In this document: piece after piece, positions 45,205 through 56,890 of the stretch
How the letters are laid out: each line of letters starts with the position of its first letter
Numbering within the stretch: the stretch's first letter is position 1
DNA from: Riptortus pedestris
Lineage: Eukaryota; Arthropoda; Insecta; Hemiptera; Alydidae
DNA: 64,000 nt
NCBI GenBank assembly: GCA_019009955.1
Contig: CM032228.1
Location: 254,225,001-254,289,000, forward strand
Direction: 5' to 3'
Translations under genes and position numbers: made by a program
The notes under the pieces: generated by a model
Database searches by the model: none
Seen by the model: the letters and a program-made list of their open reading frames with translations, nothing else
Told to the model about the DNA's origin: nothing

Positions 45205-45515
45205 AGGGGGGGGGGAGGATTTTCTAAAATTTGAAATATTTCCGTTACTATACGTCGGATCGAAAAATTGTATAGAGCCAATCTTATTGCAAATTTAATT
45301 TACTATAAATATTGTCATACACATTTATTCTTTATCTTGTACATTAACCGAGATATTTGCAATTTTCTGAAATCGGGGCGGATAACGGAGAGTGAGTTTC
45401 CCGCCAAAAGCTAGGACGGCCGTTTTCTTAACTCTTCAGCTCTCCTGAAATTTCTCTATTGTAAAACTACGCGTGGGAAATCTGCTTAGTTTACGCAGCC
45501 CCTGCGTGACGGACT
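45205..45515 (-). mobile_element. TAH family, reverse type i fragment
   Basis: GGAGGATTTTCTAAAATTTG, TATACGTCGGATCGAAAAAT, CCGCCAAAAGCTAGGACGGCC and terminus TTTACGCAGCCCCTGCGTG then ACGGAC. It faces the forward fragment at 44858. Confidence 0.8.
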
Positions 45516-45904
45516 TTTTGTAGTTTTAGTTTTTCCGCATGTTATTTTAGTTCTGCTCAACACTGATTGCTAGATAATCCTTCTGAAATTCCTGTTTAGA
45601 TATTTCTGTTCAACCTTTTAGTACTGATAACCGCCGCGGAATAATACTTAATTGCCATATAATTTAGTTTAATTTTTATATTAAATATGTATACACATGT
45701 TGAAGAGAAAGAGGTCCAATAATGCATTATCGCCGATTAGCTCGTGTGTATAATCTTGGTTGTGGGAAGGTTACGATCTTGTTGCCTAGAGCAGTATTGT
45801 TTAGTGCTTATGTGTGTTATTTCCATATTTTACTAGATTAATGTATTAATAATACATGAATTTAGAATGAAATAGTGATTAGTACTACTAGGTTTCAGCA
45901 CATC
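45516..45904. other. AT-rich sequence, nothing recognised
   Basis: No gene or repeat family recognised. Confidence 0.45.
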
Positions 45905-46067
<163 letters not shown>

Positions 46068-46069
46068 AA

Positions 46070-46388
46070 AAGCCCGTCACGCAGAGGCTGCGTAAACTAA
46101 GCAGATTTCCGGCGTCATAAATAGTCATAAAATCAATACGAGAGCCGAACAGTTACGGAAACGGCCGAACTAGCTTTTGGCGGGAAACTCACTCTTCCGT
46201 TGACGGCCCACAATTAATAAAAATGCAAATATCTCGGTTAATATTCAAGGTCCCCCCCCTCTGAACCCCCCACCCCTCCCACTGGTCCGATTTCAGCCGT
46301 TAACGAACTTGATCTGTCTTCTTGCATAAAACGTTTAAATATCGAGTTCGGTAACGATCAAACAAAAATTGCGACCGCGAGAGCGTTA

Positions 46389-46436
<48 letters not shown>

Positions 46437-46440
46437 GGAA

Positions 46441-46471
<31 letters not shown>

Positions 46472-46618
46472 AATATATAATATATATACACAGTTTTGAA
46501 CGGACTTCATTTTCGTCATCTACTAGGTAGGATCAATGGACATTTGAAGAAAAATTTCGAAAATTCCGTCATGAGTACAACCTCCATAGCTGATTTCCCT
46601 CAAGGGAAATCTGCTATA
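46070..46618 (+). mobile_element. TAH family, forward copy, type i, with core deletion
   Basis: CCCGTCACGCAGAGGCTGCG, GGCCGAACTAGCTTTTGGCG, a direct jump to GGTCCCCCCCCTCTGAACCC, then the core, an expanded bipartite TA tract (46396-46490), GGACTTCATTTTCGTC and tail TTTCCCTCAAGGGAAATCTG. Confidence 0.8.
46396..46490. repeat. (TA)n microsatellite, duplicated with flank
   Basis: Two TA runs separated by ATTTTGGAA, which looks like a copy of the family's right flank (ATTTTGAA). This suggests internal duplication by slippage. Confidence 0.85.
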
Positions 46619-46994
46619 ATGCATTCAAACTTGAATTTTTTTTTTTTTTTTAAGAGTTTACGAAACTCAAAGTTAAACATGTTCACCCGATTCGGGCTAC
46701 ATTGAGTCGATAGCCTCTACCGAATCACAAAAGATTCGTTCCTTTCTGCGTGAGTCAGGAGTTGTTGGGTACAGCGATGACCCCATTACACTCGAAAAGA
46801 GTCGATTCTTTTGAGTTGTTGGAACTAAGTAAGGGAATCCCATCAAAATGCAACTAGGTCATTGAACATCCTCAGCAGAGGCATATTTCCAGAATCGGGG
46901 TTGACTCCTTTTTCCTAACCAATCTTTATTTTGTCTTATGGACTAAACTATTTTAACATATTTCCATTGAATGAAATCAGTTATTAAAGTAGTG
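46619..46994. other. Unassigned sequence
   Basis: T run at about 46637-46650. No gene recognised. Confidence 0.45.
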
Positions 46995-46995
46995 T

Positions 46996-47102
<107 letters not shown>

Positions 47103-47253
47103 AACACATATATATTCTATGGGAGGAGTTGGCTATCTGCTCCCACGTTTTGAATTTTTGTTGGTATACAAATTTGTGAAGGTAATGCGTTCATCTTTGT
47201 CAGACAATGCTTTAATTCTAATACTTACTTCATTCAATCATATGTTTTGGATT

Positions 47254-47745
47254 TTATTTTAATATGGCTTTCCACGTTTCAGTTATTAATACACCGTCCA
47301 CGCCGTTAATTGTATTTTTTATCTTGTTAATTTCGAGAGCTTCTAGAACTAATCTTTTCCCGAGCTTGTCTTCTCTATGTTGAACTCGAATTTAATTTAG
47401 TGAGGACAAATACTTGCGTGTTTGGCAATGGCGGATGTTTTTGTTCTATTATGTTTTAGGTCAGCCATGTGTTGGTTGACTCTTGTAGCAGTCTTCTTGC
47501 CTGTCTGCCCCACATAAACTTTCCCTCAATCATATAGTATTATATATACTTCACTATCTTGTAAAAATTGGGTGTCTTTCGGACTTTTTAAATATTCAAT
47601 GAATATTTAGTTTGGTTTGACAAGTGTTCGTAAATTATATTTTCGAAGTATTATTGCAAGTCGTTCTGAGGTCCCCGCTATATAAGGAAGTGTTACGTTG
47701 CTCAATGGTTTAACTTGAGTATTTTCAATGTCTTGTTGAAACTCT
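47254..47745 (-). pseudogene. Penelope-like retroelement remnant: end of RT ORF with GIY-YIG endonuclease
   Basis: Minus-strand translation gives the C-terminal part of a Penelope-like element ORF. From the N-terminal side I read VKPLSNVTLPYIAGTSERLA, ILRKYNLRTLVKP, then after an in-frame stop SPKDTQFLQDSEVYIILYD. After a second stop comes GKVYVGQTGKKTATRVNQHM, a clear GIY-YIG-type nuclease core (VYVGQTG followed by R), then KHNRTKTSAIAKHASICPH. A frameshift leads to HREDKLGKRLVLEALEINKI and a final WKAILK before the stop at 47254. The known arrangement of this family is reverse transcriptase followed by linker and GIY-YIG nuclease. Here only the linker and nuclease remain, with two stops and at least one frameshift, so it is dead. 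Its upstream end abuts a 24-bp tandem array. Confidence 0.85.
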
Positions 47746-48480
47746 ACTGAATGTGATCGATACATTTCTACTGATTGTGATCGATACATTGGTACTGGCT
47801 GTGATCTACAGCTACTGACTGTGATCGATACATTGCGACTGATTGTGATCGATACATTGCGACTGATTGTGATCGATACATTGCTACTGATTGTGATCGA
47901 TACATTGCTACTGATTGTGATCGATACATTGCTACTGATTGTGATCGATACATTGCTACTGATTGTGATCGATACATTGCTACTGACTGTGATCGATACA
48001 TTGCTACTGACTGTGATCGATACATTGCTACTGATTGTGATCGATACATTGCTACTGACTGTGATCGATACATTGCTACTGACTGTGTTCGATACATTGC
48101 TACTGACTGTGATCGATACATTGCTACTGATTGTGATCGATACATTGCTACTGACTGTGATCGATACATTGCTACTGACTGTGATCGATACATTGTTACC
48201 TACTGTGATTGATACATTCCTACTGACTGTGATCGATACATTCCTACTGACTGTGATCGATACATTGCTACTGAATGTGATCGATACATTCATTGCTACT
48301 GAATGTGATCGATACATTGCTACTGATTGTGATGAATACATTGCTACTGAATGTGATCGATACATTGCTACTGAATGTGATCGATACATTCATTGCTACT
48401 GAATGTGATCGATACATTGCTACTGATTGTGATGAATACATTGCTACTGAATGTGATCGATACATTGCTACTGAATGTGT
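47746..48480. repeat. 24-bp tandem array (GATCGATACATTGCTACTGATTGT-type)
   Basis: About 30 copies of a 24-bp unit containing TGATCGATACATTGCTACTG, with mostly single-base variants (ATTGT, ACTGT, AATGT) and a duplicated higher-order block at about 48270-48480. Because 24 is divisible by three, frames stay open on both strands (up to 260 codons on the minus strand). The minus frame runs into the Penelope remnant. These frames are not evidence for a gene. Confidence 0.9.
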
Positions 48481-48862
48481 TAGTCTGCAAAAATTCGGGA
48501 AAAGTGCGTTGTAATTGAGATAACGAATTTTTGAAGGCTGCTTTTACGACATTGGATTTAGATGTTAGTTATCGCAAAGACGGCGATAACAGCTTTATTA
48601 CCTTATTTCAACACACGCCCAAAGCATTAGACTAATCTCAAATAGACCCTAAAAATCCGTGTTTCCACCCTTCCCTTTTTTCCTCGAAGCTGTCCAATCG
48701 ACTATCGGATTTGTATAATAATGTGGCTATAGATTATATAACTAATAATATAGACATAGGGTTTACATAATGGGCAGGCCGCAACACGCACACGGCGAAA
48801 TCACCCCTCGTTTTTTTACGGCAGATTGGAAAACAGTTTGGCGGACGTAACAGGAAAATCTT
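48481..48862. other. Unassigned sequence
   Basis: No gene or repeat recognised. Confidence 0.45.
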
Positions 48863-48930
48863 TTTAGCAAACTTCCCTTGAGGGAAATCAACCACTGACG
48901 TTGATACTTATTTTTGGCGAAATCTTTTAA
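48863..48930 (-). mobile_element. TAH family, reverse tail fragment
   Basis: TTTTAGCAAACTTCCCTTGAGG then GAAATCAACCACTGACG. Confidence 0.5.
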
Positions 48931-49036
48931 TAATATCAATGTTCTACGCTGTAAAATTAATTTCCCTGAATTTTCCCAAACTCCAATTCAAGCTTCTTGT
49001 TTCTAATGTATCTCGATTGATATATTTGTATGTGTG

Positions 49037-49038
<2 letters not shown>

Positions 49039-49132
<94 letters not shown>
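49039..49132. repeat. (TA)n microsatellite followed by (CATA)n
   Basis: About 45 TA units with one ACA interruption, then CATACATACATACATACATG. Confidence 0.95.
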
Positions 49133-49134
<2 letters not shown>

Positions 49135-49149
49135 CATACATACATACAT

Positions 49150-49245
49150 GTGTTTATTATCATTTATTAACGTCCACTTTTCGCTACAACAGCAAATTAG
49201 GACGGGCTATCTACACGTTAATACCCTTTTCTAGCCAAGATGGGC
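49150..49245 (-). mobile_element. SINE fragment, minus orientation
   Basis: TTATTAACGTCCACTTTTCGC, AATTAGGACGGGCTATCTAC and CCCTTTTCTAGCCAAGATGG match the 3' half of the SINE at 39.6 and 49.8 kb. Confidence 0.6.
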
Positions 49246-49254
49246 TTTGAACAA

Positions 49255-49576
49255 TATTAAAAATACAGGAATATTTTAAGTTCAATTCCTCCGCTCTAAA
49301 CTTCCCCCTCTCCCCTGTCCGATTTCAGCCATTAACAAACTTAATATTTCTTTTTACTTGAAACGCTTATATATTGCTTGTTAGCAATTAACCGAAAATT
49401 GCGACCGCTAGAGCCATAACAGACAAATATATAGATATATAAATAATTAAATAATTTTGAACGGATCTCAATTTCATCATCTACTATGTAGGATCGATGG
49501 GTATTTAAGGAAATTGTGGGAAATCGCATCATGAGTACGACCTCAATGGCTGATTCCCTTAAGGGAAATCTGCTAA
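49255..49576 (+). mobile_element. TAH family, forward copy, 5'-truncated
   Basis: Core (CCGCTCTAAACTTCCCCC, CGATTTCAGCCATTAAC, TTGCGACCGCTAGAGCC), no long TA tract (ATATATAGATATATAAAT), GAACGGATCTCAATTTCATC and tail TTCCCTTAAGGGAAATCTGC then TAA. Confidence 0.75.
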
Positions 49577-49787
49577 AATCTTGCCGGAAAATAAAAATAA
49601 ATTATTAAAAGCCCTAACAAATGTAGCAATCCGTCAACAACAGCCAATCTAAAACCAGGTAGGTTCTGTAACACTAATTAGAGATAAGCTATAATAGACT
49701 ATATTAACATGAATAAATATTAAATATCCTGAATTGTATTTAGTACACACACACACACGCAAGATTTGTTTGTGTCAATATCAATTA

Positions 49788-50010
49788 AAATTATTATTAT
49801 TAATTAACGACCATTTATTGCTACTATAGGGAATCGGGACGGGTTAGCTACAGGTTACCACCCTTTTCTAGCCAGGATAGGACTAAATATTCTATTTAAT
49901 GAATTCCGTCACTAAATAAATTCCTATTGGAGTGTAACTCGCCACTCTAGGTTACCAAGTGAGTTTAAGGCCATGGCTATAACTCACATGGCTAACCTGA
50001 GCCACTGTAC
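49788..50010 (-). mobile_element. tRNA-derived SINE, minus orientation
   Basis: Near-twin of the 39.6-kb copy, with the same (TTA)n tail, GACGGGTTAGCTACAGGTTA, CGCCACTCTAGGT and head GGCTAACCTGAGCCACTGT. Similarity extends into both flanks (CAATATCAATTAAAA; ACATATGTATTTCATGC). Confidence 0.7.
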
Positions 50011-50861
50011 ATATGTATTTCATGCTTTATTAATATGTATAACCCAATATATTTTATTTACTTTTCATCATTTTTTTTTCAACTCCTGTATTCCAGCTAT
50101 TTGACTTTTCGTTATTTGTTTTGCTGAGACGGCTTTAGATACTAACGTTTCAAATTGGTATTTTTGTAATAAAATCAAAATTTAATTAAATTCGTGAAAA
50201 GCGGTATAATTTTAGAGAAAGAAAGATCGAGATTCTGTTTAATGAATTCTTTATTAATTTAGCAATTAAACAAATTGTAATTTCAGAATCGAGCAATGTT
50301 TTATTTTAAGACCTCTCTTGTACCAGGACCTTGTATTTATATGAATAATTGATTCTGCGAAATGAAATAACTGAGAGAGACAGAGTAAAAGAGAAATGAA
50401 ATATTTTTAGAGATGGAACAGTTAATCTTGTTTCAAAACTGTTGATTTAGATATTTGCATTATCTGTTTAAGAAACTTTTCAGAAATTAGATAGAATCCT
50501 TTATAACGGGCTCTATAATATTATTACAAATTGTATTCTACTTTACTCATGTAGTGGAAACCGTTTCATCGCTTTGCCGTGATAATGGCGAGAGTAGGAC
50601 ATTAGGTTTTATTCAGCTGGGAGGTTACAATCATTAAAGCAGAATAACTCTATTCAATTAGTCATTAACAAAATATTCATGATTAAGTATTCAAGGCGAA
50701 AATGTATCCCGTACTCCTTTGCTACATCCGTAAACCCCCAAAAATTGGTAACATATCAGACTTCGTTTTCGAATTTGAAACAACCTGTTATTCTAATTCT
50801 ACAAAAACATTTTCCACCGAAAATCATTCATTTTTTAACAATACAACATATACCAGAAAGT
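50011..50861. other. Unassigned AT-rich sequence
   Basis: Begins with flank shared with the 39.8-kb SINE copy (to about 50060). No gene recognised. Short frames at 50679-50971 run into the array. Confidence 0.45.
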
Positions 50862-51545
50862 GTACAAATTGTGGAGTGGAATACATCCATGCTCTGGAAT
50901 GCCTCAAAATATTGGAGATGATTATCTTCAAATATTGGCGTTGGACGACTCTAAAATGTATACTGGAATGACTCGCAAAAATTGGAGTGGAATCCATGCA
51001 ACTGTGGACTGGAATAACTCGCAAAAATTGGAGTGGAATACATCCAACTGTGGACTGGAATAACTCGCAAAAATTGGAGTGGAATACATCCAACTGTGGA
51101 CTGGAATAACTCGCAAAAATTGGAGTGGAATACATCCAACTGTGGACTGGAATAACTCGCAAAAATTGGAGTGGAATACATCCAACTGTGGACTGGAATA
51201 ACTCGCAAAAATTGGAGTGGAATACATCCAACTGTGGACTGGAATGACTCGCAAAAATTGGAGTGGAATTCATACAACTGTGGACTGGAATAACTCCAAA
51301 TTTTGGAGTGATGTGCATCCAACTATGGATTTGAATGTTTCCAAATTTTGGAGTGAAGTGCATCCAACTATGGACTGGAATTTCTCCACATTTTGGTGTG
51401 AAGTGCACCCAACTATGGAATGGAATGTCCACTAGCCTGTGGGATCTCCAAATAGTTGACTGGAAATATTGCGGCAGATTGCCTCAAAATATTTGCGTTG
51501 GATGTCACCAAATTGTGGAATGGAAAGTCTCCAAATATTGGAGAT
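50862..51545. repeat. 46-bp tandem array
   Basis: Central units (about 50990-51290) are near-identical 46-mers with AATAACTCGCAAAAATTGGA and GTGGAATACATCCAACTGTG. Outer units are diverged (CCAAATTTTGGAGTGATGTG, TCCAAATATTGGAGAT). Divergence rising toward both edges is typical of unequal exchange. The 202- and 123-codon minus frames are array products. Confidence 0.9.
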
Positions 51546-51989
51546 CAATGTCTTCAAACAATCCAATGATAAATATTCTAACTATTAATAGTACTTGAAC
51601 AATTTTTTTTTTTAATATTTCATCATATTAATGGAAAAATACTTTTGGATATGAATCAGAGGCCATGTAGCTATCATATATTGACTAAAAATATTTCGAA
51701 CTATAAGAAAAACAAATAAAAATAGCTTTAAGTTTATTGAGAGGATCAGGAAACCGCACATGAAGGAGAGATAGTGAACAAATCTACGCAGATTATTGCT
51801 TATAATACTATTTAAAGATTATTCCAAAGTTACAATCAATTTGCAAATATTTTTAGTTTGTAAATTCTCACGTGATAATATGCAACACCTTTATTTGCTA
51901 TTTGTGATCAATGGAATTCGTCAAATAATCCAGATGATTCTCAAGAGTATTACTGACTTACATTTGAATTTAATAATGCATAACCACTA
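51546..51989. other. Unassigned AT-rich sequence
   Basis: No gene or repeat recognised. Confidence 0.45.
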
Positions 51990-52043
51990 ATCTTCTTTTT
52001 TGTTTTACAGGTAAGGATGCTCAAACAGGGATTTTCAGTAAGT
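51990..52043 (+). promoter_or_regulatory. Second recursive-splice-like site with downstream donor
   Basis: A branch-point-like CACTAAT precedes a pyrimidine tract (CTTCTTTTTTGTTTTA). CAG at 52008-52010 is followed directly by GTAAGG. A further donor-like TCA|GTAAGT lies at 52037|52038, defining a possible 27-nt segment. The design is the same as the 10.67-kb site. It lies outside recognised repeats. Functional status is unknown. Confidence 0.4.
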
Positions 52044-52261
52044 AGCAAAACTGTTACATTCATTGTACCATAAATATTTCAATGAGGCAACTAGTAATTG
52101 TTCTCTGGATGTCAACCCCCATGTTGGTTGAGTACCACCGTAATAATATGTGATACTTGTCACTACCCCTATGTTGGTTAGGGTAACATTAGATTTTGCA
52201 TTTTAAACTGTCTTAAGTATTCACAAGTCCCAACTAAACCCAATATAATAATTTATATAGA

Positions 52262-52685
52262 CATATATATTTGTGTGTTAACGCTCTAGCAGTCTCAATT
52301 TTTGTTTGAGCGTTGCCAAACTCAATATTTAATCCTTTTAAGCAAAAAGGAAGGTTAAGTTCGTTAATGGCTAAAATCGGACAAAATGAGGTTCAGATGG
52401 GGGAATTTCGAAATATCCGTTATTACATATTGGAATGAAAATCGAATAACACCAATATTACTGCAAATTAAATGTGCTATACTTAATATAAATATTGTTT
52501 CTTCTCTATATTAAATATTAACCGACACAATTGCATTTTTTAGTTTTCATCCTTCAGAAAACCCCCACTCCTCCTCACGTACATAAACAATTCTGTGCTA
52601 TATAATAAGCCACTCTATTCGTAGCTTAGATTCCAAATATTATTTTCAAGAAACCTTTCTAATACTACATGCGTGCAATAGTTTC
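52262..52685 (-). mobile_element. TAH family, reverse type ii copy, ends missing
   Basis: TGTGTGTTAACGCTCTAGC, TCGTTAATGGCTAAAATCGG, ATTGCAAATTAAATGTGC, ACCCCCACTCCTCCTCACG and ATGCGTGCAATAG in family reverse order. Confidence 0.65.
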
Positions 52686-52779
52686 TGTTCATCCCTACCC
52701 CGTATATTTTTCTTGGAATTAATTTCACTAATTTACAGTTTTGCTGTTCTATACATTTTTTATCTTAAACTATCTACAG

Positions 52780-53330
52780 TAGGCATGAGCAACCTTTGAC
52801 ACGTTGGTGGTCAAACTTTAGTGTGCAAATACATTCGCGGGTCGCTTTTAAAAGTAGTGCATTTTAAAGTAGTGTTCACAATTTTTAGCGATGGATATCA
52901 GATATGAAATTATATGACAATGTCATTGTAATACAATTTATTAAAATAACAAAATGAAACGAAAAAAATAGGTACAACATTATAATTAAATCGTACAATT
53001 TGGAGTTATTACAAACAACAAAAGTTAAATAGCGACACCGAAATCAATGAGCTTGAATTTGGGAAACTAATCCATCGATGTTTGGATTAAAACCACTGAC
53101 GAAAAGAATTTTCCAAATTATCGTCAGTCAGCCTTGTACGATGTTTTGATTTATTAACTTTCATCAATGAAGAGAACTGTTGGCATTTATAAGTACTGCC
53201 CAACGCACAAATCTCTCCTCATCTTCCTCATTTGGAGTAAGTAGCGTAATATTTTTGTATAATTGGGTTTTTATAAATGTCTCGCGGGCCGGATCAAACC
53301 TTACCGCGGGCCGGTGGTTGCCCACATATG
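52780..53330. mobile_element. hAT-like non-autonomous element with 8-bp target duplication
   Basis: The element begins TAGGCATGAGCAACCTTTG and ends CCGGTGGTTGCCCACATATG. The inner ends GAGCAACC and GGTTGCCC are inverted and match the GGCAACC-type termini of many hAT elements. The GCGGGTCGC / CGCGGGCCGG motifs near each end are also usual in that group. Both sides carry ATCTACAG (52772-52779 and 53331-53338), an 8-bp duplication as expected for hAT. No transposase frame is readable, so it is a non-autonomous or eroded copy. Confidence 0.65.
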
Positions 53331-53357
53331 ATCTACAGTATGTAGGTTTATTTATTG

Positions 53358-53450
53358 GAAAACTCCACGTGGAAAAGATTACGCAGCCCCTGCTAAAATC
53401 ACGTCATGTGAACAACCTCATTTGACAATTTCCTTACAGGGAAATTTGTT
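53358..53450. mobile_element. TAH-derived composite scrap
   Basis: ACTCCACGTGGAAAAGATTACGCAGCCCCTG resembles a reverse 5' end (key parts CCACGTGG and ACGCAGCCCCTG). It is followed at once by ACGTCATGTGAACAACCTCA and a forward tail (TTTCCTTACAGGGAAATTTG). Confidence 0.5.
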
Positions 53451-53499
53451 TAAAAATAAAAATTGTGGTTATACAACTATTTTTTATCCTACTCATAAT

Positions 53500-53593
53500 A
53501 TCGGACATATGTATTTCGATTTCCTTTACACTCGAGTGAATATTGATTTTGTTAACGATCATACAATAGCTTCCGTAAAAAAGCATATACATT

Positions 53594-53624
<31 letters not shown>

Positions 53625-53750
53625 GTAGGAACCTAATTTTTTTTCCTCTAGTAGGCATGTTCGATGGACATTCCAAGAATGGATGAAGGTAACGCATAAT
53701 GAGTACAACTTCTACACCTTATTTTCTTTAGGGGAAATCCTTCAAAACTT
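53500..53750 (+). mobile_element. TAH family, forward 3' half, diverged
   Basis: ATTGATTTTGTTAACGATCA, TA tract 53596-53621, GGAACCTAATTTTTTTTCC, ATTCCAAGAATGG and TTCTTTAGGGGAAATCCTTC. Confidence 0.6.
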
Positions 53751-54110
53751 ATTAATAAGCTATTAATTATTTGCTTGCTGCATTTTATCGTTAATACCCA
53801 TAAAATATAGTCTAAAAATATCGTTCAAATCGATCCATCGATATTTACTGTTGGAATTTGAAGGTAAAAGCCCTCAATTCTTGAGTTAAGTGAATCGTCT
53901 CCGATACATACTTAAGCATTTATCGATTGCCCAAACCTATAGTTTTCATATTTTCACCAGCCAATTTAATGTATTATTCAGACTTGCTGTTGGTCAGTTG
54001 TAAACAGAACTATTTAACTCGCCTACTTTCAACGAATATGGAATAAATTGGTAAAATACTTAAATATTACACCCCCCAAACAAACTGGCCTACTCCAAAG
54101 AATTTCCTTC
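53751..54110. other. Unassigned AT-rich sequence
   Basis: Nothing recognised. Confidence 0.45.
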
Positions 54111-54112
54111 AT

Positions 54113-54528
54113 TATTTTAGCAGATTTCCCATAAGGGAAACAGCTACTGAGGTCGTACTCATAAGTTGTATACATATATTCTCTATCTTGAATATTAACC
54201 GAGATATTTGCATTTTTGGTGTTTTCTGGCCTCAGCAAACCCCCAATCCTTCTCATGTCATATTAATAATAAACTGTTATATTATGAACCAATTCATTCC
54301 AACGTAAATTACCATATATTGTTTTCATTCTCTTGACCCCCCCCCTCCTGTTATTCTTGGACTAGTAAAATTGGTGTGATTGAGATAAAAATTATTCTTA
54401 TTCATTATAAATTGCCGTTATAAGGCCGGCCGCTTCCTTAACTGTTCGGCTTAGGAAATTTCTTTATTGTAAAACTGCACGTGAGAAATCTGCTTAGTTT
54501 ACGCATCCCCTGCGTGTCGGACTTTTTA
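54113..54528 (-). mobile_element. TAH family, reverse mosaic copy
   Basis: Tail TTAGCAGATTTCCCATAAGG, then a jump to ATTAACCGAGATATTTGCAT, type ii module (CAAACCCCCAATCCTTCTC) and finally type i terminal sequence (CTTAACTGTTCGGCTTAGG, TTTACGCATCCCCTGCGTG). It combines modules of two subtypes. Confidence 0.65.
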
Positions 54529-54675
54529 GAATATTAGTTTACATTTGCCTGATTTCTCCAGTCTTTATATTCAGATCTTGAAGGTATTACAGTCGACATG
54601 GGTAAAACTCCTCTCGATCTAAACAGTAACTATCCAATTATCTACATTGTATTTTTCTTTATAATATGGACAGCA

Positions 54676-55230
<555 letters not shown>

Positions 55231-55298
<68 letters not shown>

Positions 55299-55371
55299 TC
55301 TTTTTATTTCGAAAATCTCGTCATGAGTCACCAACTCAATAGCTGATTCGCCTTAAGGGAAATCTGCTAAA
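55231..55371 (+). mobile_element. TAH family, forward 3'-end fragment with TA tract
   Basis: TA tract 55231-55291, then ATTTCGAAAATCTCGTCATG, ACTCAATAGCTGATTCGCC and TTAAGGGAAATCTGCTAAAA. Confidence 0.75.
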
Positions 55372-55537
55372 AAAAGAAGCACCGTTATAACCGCATTATA
55401 GTTTACACCTTGTTATCATTTCTTGACTTCCACAAATTCCTTTCTTATCTGGTCACAATCGACAATGTAAGAAAAGCAATAAATAAAGCAAACCAAGTCA
55501 AATAATTGTTTCTCATTTGGCGACCAATTCCGTTAAT

Positions 55538-55730
55538 TTTAGCAGGTTTCCCTTCAGAATAATAAGCTAGCGAGCTCTTACACATGACGCGATTTTAGAA
55601 AAATTCTTAAAATGTCCTTCAATCCTACCCGTTCAAAATTATAAACGTTCTTCTGCTACGACTCCAGTGGTCGTAATTTTTATTTCTCTAGATATTTAAG
55701 TTTTTCACATAAAACTCAAAATAATCGATT
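55538..55730 (-). mobile_element. TAH family, reverse fragment
   Basis: TTAGCAGGTTTCCCTTCAG, ACATGACGCGATTTTAG, ATGTCCTTCAATCCTACCCG and a degenerate core. Confidence 0.6.
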
Positions 55731-56002
55731 ATATTAAATTATTGTACATGTTGCTGTTCAAGATGTGTATACATATTTAATTTAAAAGTTTAAACTGAAT
55801 TACGTGTCAATTAAATACTATTCCAAGGCTCGATATAAAGGTGGCAGAAATATCTTAACATTAATTTCAAAAGAATTATCAAGCAATCAGTGTTCGGCAA
55901 AAGTAAAATAACAAGCAGAATTAACTAAAACTACCAAAAAAATTTCTCTATTTCTAGAAATGTTGCAATTTAAAATTTTGTATACGCTTATGAATATATA
56001 TT
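55731..56002. other. AT-rich spacer
   Basis: Nothing recognised. Confidence 0.5.
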
Positions 56003-56458
56003 AGCATATTTTCCTTCAGAGTAATAAGCTATTGAAACAGTAGTCGTTTGGGGGGGGGGGGTCAAAATTCGAAATATTTTCGTTATTATGAGTCGGATGG
56101 TAAATTTTTCTTCAAATGTCCATCGATCCTACCTAGTAGATGACGAAAAGTGGGAGGAGGGGGGTTTAGAGGGGAGGATTTTCGAAAATTCGAAATATTT
56201 CCGTTACTATACGTCGGATCGAAAAATTGTATAGAAAAATTAAATTAAATTTACTATAAATATTGTTATATATTTTTAACTCAAGTATCAAGTAAGTTAT
56301 TCGTACTTTCTTGTTTTCTGCCTTCATTACCTCCCCCCTTCTACTAGACTTTTTTTTTTACATATAAATAGAAAATATGTCGTGAGATTAGATCACAAGT
56401 GGGTTACACCAGCACGTGGGAAATCAGCTTAGTTTACGCAGCTTTTCCGTGGGGGACT
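56003..56458 (-). mobile_element. TAH family, reverse copy, type iii, rearranged
   Basis: Tail TTAGCATATTTTCCTTCAG, core piece, then a second tail-to-core stretch (TGTCCATCGATCCTACCTAG, TTTAGAGGGGAGGATTTTCG), type iii module (AAATAGAAAATATGTCGTGAG, CAGCACGTGGGAAATC) and a degraded terminus TTTACGCAGCTTTTCCGTG. Probably two nested reverse copies. Confidence 0.7.
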
Positions 56459-56484
56459 TTTTAGTTCCACCACCTCCGCTACTA

Positions 56485-56890
56485 GTAGTAGAAAATGAGG
56501 TCCGTTCAAAAAATACATGCATTTGCCTGTTAACGCTCGAGCGGTCGCAATTTTTGTCTAATCTGTACCAAATTCGATATTTAAACGTTTAATGTAAAAA
56601 TGAAAACTATGTTCGTTAAATGCTAAAATCGGGCCAGTGGGAGGGGGAGGGATTTAGAAAAATCGAAATATCTCTGTTGTTAAGCATCGGATCGAAAAAT
56701 TGTACAGAACCAATCTTATTGCAAATGTAATTACCTACAAATGTGTTATATACGTATTCTCCCCCCCCCTTCTTACTCATTTAATATTAATATCAGCTGT
56801 TATATCATGAACCACTTCATTTCAAGTTTAAATACCAAATGTCGTTTTCATTGAACTTCTACTTTGTGAGATACGTCAATTACGTTCTAT
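56485..56890 (-). mobile_element. TAH family, reverse type ii fragment
   Basis: GAAAATGAGGTCCGTTC, CCTGTTAACGCTCGAGCGGTC, CAATCTTATTGCAAATGTAA and TGAACCACTTCATTTCAAG. The microsatellite is reduced to ATACATGCAT. Confidence 0.7.

Noticed and set aside
47607..48402. Frames of 260 (minus) and 193 (plus) codons
   Set aside because: The 24-bp period is a multiple of three and lacks stops in several frames. Only the last 45 residues of the minus frame have meaning, as Penelope remnant.
50824..51435. Minus-strand frame of 202 codons and overlapping frames
   Set aside because: Produced by the 46-bp array. Three different frames are open over the same units, so no coding constraint is evident.
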